In this document: piece after piece, positions 8,325-12,650 of the stretch
How positions within the stretch are numbered: the stretch's first letter is position 1
Layout: each line of letters opens with the position of its first letter
Made by a program: the position numbers and the translations under genes
NCBI GenBank assembly: GCA_030267965.1
Contig: BRYA01000949.1
Coordinates: 1 to 12,650 of the forward strand
From: Triparma columacea
Taxonomy: Eukaryota; Sar; Bolidophyceae; Parmales; Triparmaceae
DNA: 12,650 bases
Reading direction: 5' to 3'
The notes under the pieces: generated by a model
Databases searched by the model: none
Seen by the model: only the letters and a program-made list of their open reading frames with translations
What the model was told of the DNA's origin: nothing

Positions 8325-8688
8325 TGGAAGATTATTGAATTGGAAGGGGCTGACCGATAAGCTTGCGTGTTCTTTTGGGCCTTGGGACTTCATCGAAAAA
8401 AATCTTTTTACATTTTGCCCCCCACACACCCCGCAAACTACAGATAACACTATGAAACGATGACAACTTGAATAGTAGATAGCAATTTCTTCGCAAACCG
8501 TTCTTCTTGGCGGTACGAACACATTGCCGATTATTATTAACCGAAGCTGCGGGTAAACATTAACGCCAAGGTGTTTCACAAGTTTGTCTTCGTTGCCTCC
8601 CCATCGCTGCCGCCCAAGTAAACGCCCAAACAAAACACCCTTCGCCTCTTCTAGCTTTTTTTTTCACGAACTTGACTCTTGTGCAGCT
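8325..8688. other. Intergenic: PGK upstream region and PCNA downstream region
   Basis: 364 bases between the PGK start and the PCNA stop. It must hold the PGK promoter and leader and the PCNA 3' end. A homopolymeric T run lies at about 8656-8664 on the plus strand. I see no clear TATA element, poly(A) signal or RNA gene. The PGK frame stays open upstream, but residues there are not conserved-looking and lie ahead of a good signal-peptide start. Confidence 0.55.
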
Positions 8689-9768
<1,080 letters not shown>

Positions 9769-10457
9769 TCTACAGTTGGGTGTGGGGGGTGTCAGGGGGG
9801 TGATAATGGAACAAGTGGGAAGGGAGGGAAGACGTGATATTTGTGAATGTCATTTTTGAGAGCTTTGCAGTACGATGCAGTCCAATTAACGATTCTATGA
9901 GTAAATATTTCGTTTGATACGACAATAATGTGCCGTAATGGTCGAAAAAACAATCTGAATCGCTACAAATAAGCCAAAATAGTGAAGCGGGGGGAATTCC
10001 GAGGAAGAATGCCAATATATATGATCCGGTGGGTATACACGTGTAACTGTAGTCGATACGGTTACATTAGGTAGCTGAAGAGGGTTTGTGATGATTTTGG
10101 GTGCAAAATATGATGACTTACCTAAATTTATAAGATGGATTAATTTTGGAGAAAAAGGAGGGACGGAAGGAGGGGAAGGAAAACAACGAATTTATGGGGG
10201 AAACTGCTATACGCCTTTGGGGCTAAAGGAAATGCCGAAGAAACGCAATGCTCGTTCTTTCGTTCGTTGTTCTGCTCAAAAAAGATATGCTTATTGAATT
10301 CTCTCGACCTACAAGCAGAAACCCTAATAAATATCCTCGCTCAGCTCCCACTCCCTAAATTACTCCAACCCTCGCTACCTCGCTCCCTCGCTCGCCCTCC
10401 TCTATCGTCCTGCTCATCCTGCTCCTGTTTCATTCTGCTCGTGAATCGCTCCCATTA
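9769..10457. other. Intergenic: upstream of PCNA, downstream of PP1
   Basis: 689 bases with no supportable gene. Just upstream of the PCNA ATG is a C-rich stretch on the coding strand. A TATA-like CATATATATTGG occurs on the minus strand at about 10011-10022, some 245 bases upstream of the ATG. The segment 10088-10160 is AT-rich. Around 10360-10400 there is a CTCGCT-rich simple sequence. No tRNA-like T-loop motif is visible. Confidence 0.55.
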
Positions 10458-11750
10458 TCACTTTGCCATAAACCTCTTGTGATGGGCAGGGCGGAGGACC
10501 TTGAAGCTACACTTTAAATCCTCCCCTACTAACATCATAGCTCCGGCATTGTCGAACTCTCCGCAGTAATTAGGGGCGCTAAAAATTGTGACGAGGCTGC
10601 ATGGGTGGTAGTAGGTGGGGGGGGGAGGGGGGGAGGGGGGGAGGGAGAGCAGAGGGTTAGTTTCTAGGCTGCGAGGCGACCAAGTGGCGCATAGGTGTGG
10701 CTCCTTGCTCCTGGCTACTGGCTCCTATAGTTTTATTTCTTTTTTCTTTTACGTGCCCCCCCTTCTCCCCGTCGCCCCGTCATCCCCCTTCACCCCTCCA
10801 CCCCTCAACAAACTCACCTCCTGTTCGCCTGGAACTCGTAGCCGTCTTCCACCACCTGGTGAGCCCTGCAAATGAGGTCGAGGTCGTGGGTCTCGAGGAA
10901 CTCCTCGACAACGTCGTGACCAAAGGTGTAGGAGACGCCCCTCGCGTTCCTCCCCCACCCAGAAATGGTGGGGTCTGGATCGGCCCAGAGGAGGTCGCAG
11001 AGGAGGCCCTCATCCGGAACGTCAGTGGGCCTCGGGATTTCCAAGATTTGCCCCAGCCTCTCGAGGTCGGGGGAGATGCCGCCGTGCATGCAGATAATTT
11101 TGTCCTCCACAACCCCGGCCACCGGCATGCAATTAAAGGAGTCGGCAAAGATCCTCCAGAGCTTCACGCTATACCTTCTCTTGCACTCGTCGTAGAAGCC
11201 GTAAATTCTGTTGAGAGACGCACACTCGTGGTTCCCCCTCAGTAGAAAGAACTGCTCCGGGTACTTAATCTTGTAGCAGAGCAGCAAGCTAATGGTCTCT
11301 GCGAACGGGAGAGGGGAGGGAGAGGGAGGGAAGGGTAAAAGGGGGTCAGGGTAGATCTCTCCTCACACAAAAAAGGTGTCACCTCGCTCTTCCCCCCCCC
11401 CTAGCCCCACTAGCACCCTACTCCCCACCTACTCCTCAACCTCCCTCCTCACCTATGCTCTGCTTTGCCCTGTCCACATAGTCCCCCATGAATATATAGT
11501 TCCCGTCGGGGGGGAAGCCCCCGGTTTCAAAGAGGCGAAGGAGGTCGAAGAACTGCCTGTGGGTGTCGCCGCATATGTGAATAGGGGCCTGGACCTCCAG
11601 GAGCATTGGCTGGGAGCAGAACACCTCTCTTGACTTTCGGCATAGCCATATTATGTCATCTTCAGGCAAGTTGACCTCCGTCCCAGGTTTACTATTCTTG
11701 ACAGAAACAAGCCTGTCTATCGTTGCGTCGAGGTCGAGCTCGTCGCTCAT
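10458..11750 (-). CDS. PP1-family serine/threonine phosphatase catalytic subunit, atypical motifs, three exons
   Basis: Member of the PPP phosphatases, which remove phosphate from Ser/Thr using two metal ions. Exons: 11453-11750, 10818-11298, 10458-10596; joined length 305 residues. It matches PP1 throughout, with numbering two below human PP1: [69 protein letters not shown] and [17 protein letters not shown]. Metal ligands D62, H64, D90, N122, H171 and H246 are all present, as are R94, H123 and R219. Odd: GDxHG reads GDTHR (Arg65) and GDxVDRG ends in Ala95, changes at two nearly invariant glycines. The C-terminal tail is short and lacks the TPPR-type site. The start at 11750 is the first ATG; the frame runs further upstream but only with TTG. 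Activity may be reduced, or this may be a specialised paralogue. Confidence 0.93.
10597..10817 (-). other. PP1 intron 2
   Basis: 221-base phase-2 intron, donor GTGAGT, acceptor CCCATGCAG; splicing restores [16 protein letters not shown]. Repeated G-runs follow the donor (10752-10805) and repeated C-runs precede the acceptor (10610-10645). Confidence 0.92.
11299..11452 (-). other. PP1 intron 1
   Basis: 154-base phase-1 intron, donor GTGAGG, acceptor GTTCGCAG; splicing gives KQSIETISLLL. The coding strand is G-rich in the 5' part (about 11388-11452) and C/T-rich in the 3' part (about 11304-11348). Confidence 0.92.
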
Positions 11751-12063
11751 TGTATTCCTCGCCAAATTGTTAAAATCACAGCTTTCTAACCACCACGGGC
11801 GCCAGGGATGTAGGTAAGAAGTGTAAAGGGCTTTAGGGTGTTTTTAACCGACTCGAAAGTGACGGGTAGAGAAACACGTCCGACGGAGTGCCCTAACGGT
11901 GTGATTTCCTCAACCCCACAACAATATATCTTTCCTCAACCACGGCGTAAGTTGGTTGGGGGTTGCCCTGGATTGTTGCCCTTTAAGCAGGTCCAACGAG
12001 CTAAAAAGTGCAGAAGTACGGAGTACCTCACGTCTGGTATGTAGCTTTAAACGGTTGATCTCT

Positions 12064-12104
12064 GTTAAGGTTAGGGTAAGGGTTTAGTTTGGTTGGGGTT
12101 AAGG
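12064..12104. repeat. Degenerate telomere-like G-rich tract
   Basis: Successive variants of TTAGGG (GTTAAGG, TTAGGG, TAAGGG, TTTAG, GGTTGGGG, TTAAGG) follow each other over about 40 bases. Only one unit is exact, so this is at best a decayed interstitial telomeric sequence. Confidence 0.3.
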
Positions 12105-12384
12105 TGTAGGAAAATGATGTTGTTCTGAAATGGAGTGTGGATTGATTCTACTAGGAGAGGTGAAAATGGGAATTTTCAAAATGGACGAAATTGATTAAAA
12201 ATACGAGATCCGGACGGTTTACGGGTGGGAGTGTGCAGAAGTGTAGTTCGTTTTGTGTTTAATAACCGTCTGAAAAATTTTGGTCTTGGACTCCAAGGTT
12301 GACAAACGATTCACAGTACAATAACTCTTCAATTTATTTAGTTACGAGCGATTTAAAAGAATTCCGGCGTTCCTCTAGGCATAA

Positions 12385-12415
12385 TACTCCCTCCGTGATC
12401 AAAATTATCGTACCA
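12385..12415 (+). mobile_element. Possible Stowaway/mariner-type terminal repeat
   Basis: TA followed by CTCCCTCCGT and an A-rich continuation (GATCAAAATTATCG) matches the form of Stowaway and mariner terminal repeats, which insert at TA. Only one end is visible. The element would run rightward, and no inverted partner is found before the window edge. Confidence 0.25.
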
Positions 12416-12567
12416 GAGTGTGGAAACAAAAAGTGAGTTGCGACCTCACGAGCACTAAAGGCCCCATATTTTTTCTCCTTGGACACCGTTGAACTCCCTC
12501 CCTCGACAACCCTCCTTCCCCCCCTCTCATCAGCATTGGGTTTGGCTGTGCCACGTCAAATCTGTCA

Positions 12568-12575
12568 TATAAAAG
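12568..12575 (+). promoter_or_regulatory. TATA-like box facing out of the window
   Basis: TATAAAAG on the plus strand, 75 bases from the window edge. It could drive a plus-strand gene beyond 12650, divergent from PP1. No transcript evidence is visible. Confidence 0.2.
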
Positions 12576-12650
12576 TTCAAAATTCTCACCTCCCCGCTGC
12601 TTGGTTTAGAGGGGGGGTTAATCACTCCAGTTACGTTATCAGCCTTTGAT

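Larger units (their letters stand above)
11751..12650. other. Intergenic: upstream of PP1 to the window edge
   Basis: 900 bases without a supportable gene. It contains the presumed PP1 promoter, a degenerate telomere-like tract, one transposon-end-like motif and a TATA-like box on the plus strand. An unbroken minus frame at 12405-12605 has no recognisable content. A plus-strand gene could begin beyond 12650. Confidence 0.5.

Noticed and set aside
8325..8633. Upstream extension of the PGK first exon frame
   Set aside because: Open frame only; the residues do not resemble PGK or a leader, and the ATG at 8324 gives a clean signal peptide.
11751..11765. N-terminal extension of PP1 beginning MARNT
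   Set aside because: The first codon is TTG, not ATG, in a nuclear gene; the ATG at 11750 gives the usual MSD-type PP1 start.
12211..12271. Inverted GACGGTT / AACCGTC pair about 45 bases apart
   Set aside because: Only seven or eight matching bases; expected by chance in this much sequence.
12405..12605. Open minus-strand frame of 66 codons, with a donor-like GGTGAG at 12585-12590
   Set aside because: No ATG near its start, no recognisable protein content, and the open length is not unusual; it overlaps the putative transposon end. It could be a fragment of a neighbouring gene, but I cannot support it.

Overview
The window looks like nuclear DNA of a photosynthetic stramenopile. Three conserved housekeeping genes are split by GT-AG introns. 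One of them starts with a separate small exon that encodes a secretory signal peptide ending in a phenylalanine-containing cleavage motif, the hallmark of plastid targeting through a complex (secondary) plastid in diatoms and their relatives. The long single-exon START/membrane protein is of a type I associate from memory with bolidophytes such as Triparma. That narrower placement is an inference.

All four genes lie on the minus strand, head to tail. From left to right they are: (1) 101-5416, a very large intronless gene for a protein of about 1771 residues with tandem START/SRPBCC-like segments, a multi-span membrane domain resembling XK-related (XKR) scramblases, and a C-terminal tail with clustered RRxS sites; (2) 6432-8324, phosphoglycerate kinase in three exons, plastid-targeted; (3) 8689-9768, PCNA in three exons; (4) 10458-11750, a PP1-family serine/threonine phosphatase catalytic subunit in three exons, with two normally invariant active-site glycines replaced. 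Exon boundaries were set by GT-AG sites, reading phase and continuity of the conserved protein. All six introns join in phase and give proteins of 446, 262 and 305 residues.

The intergenic stretches 5582-6431, 8325-8688, 9769-10457 and 11751-12650 hold no gene I can support. They contain pyrimidine-rich tracts, a short AT dinucleotide run, a degenerate telomere-like tract and one end that resembles a Stowaway/mariner terminal repeat.

The genes do not form a pathway: carbon metabolism, the DNA replication clamp, phosphatase signalling and a putative lipid-handling membrane protein simply sit side by side, and I see no operon-like logic. The most interesting items are the START-like/XKR-like fusion, the altered PP1 motifs, the modular targeting exon of PGK with a possible second start inside its first intron, and introns with G-runs near the 5' splice site and C-runs near the 3' splice site.
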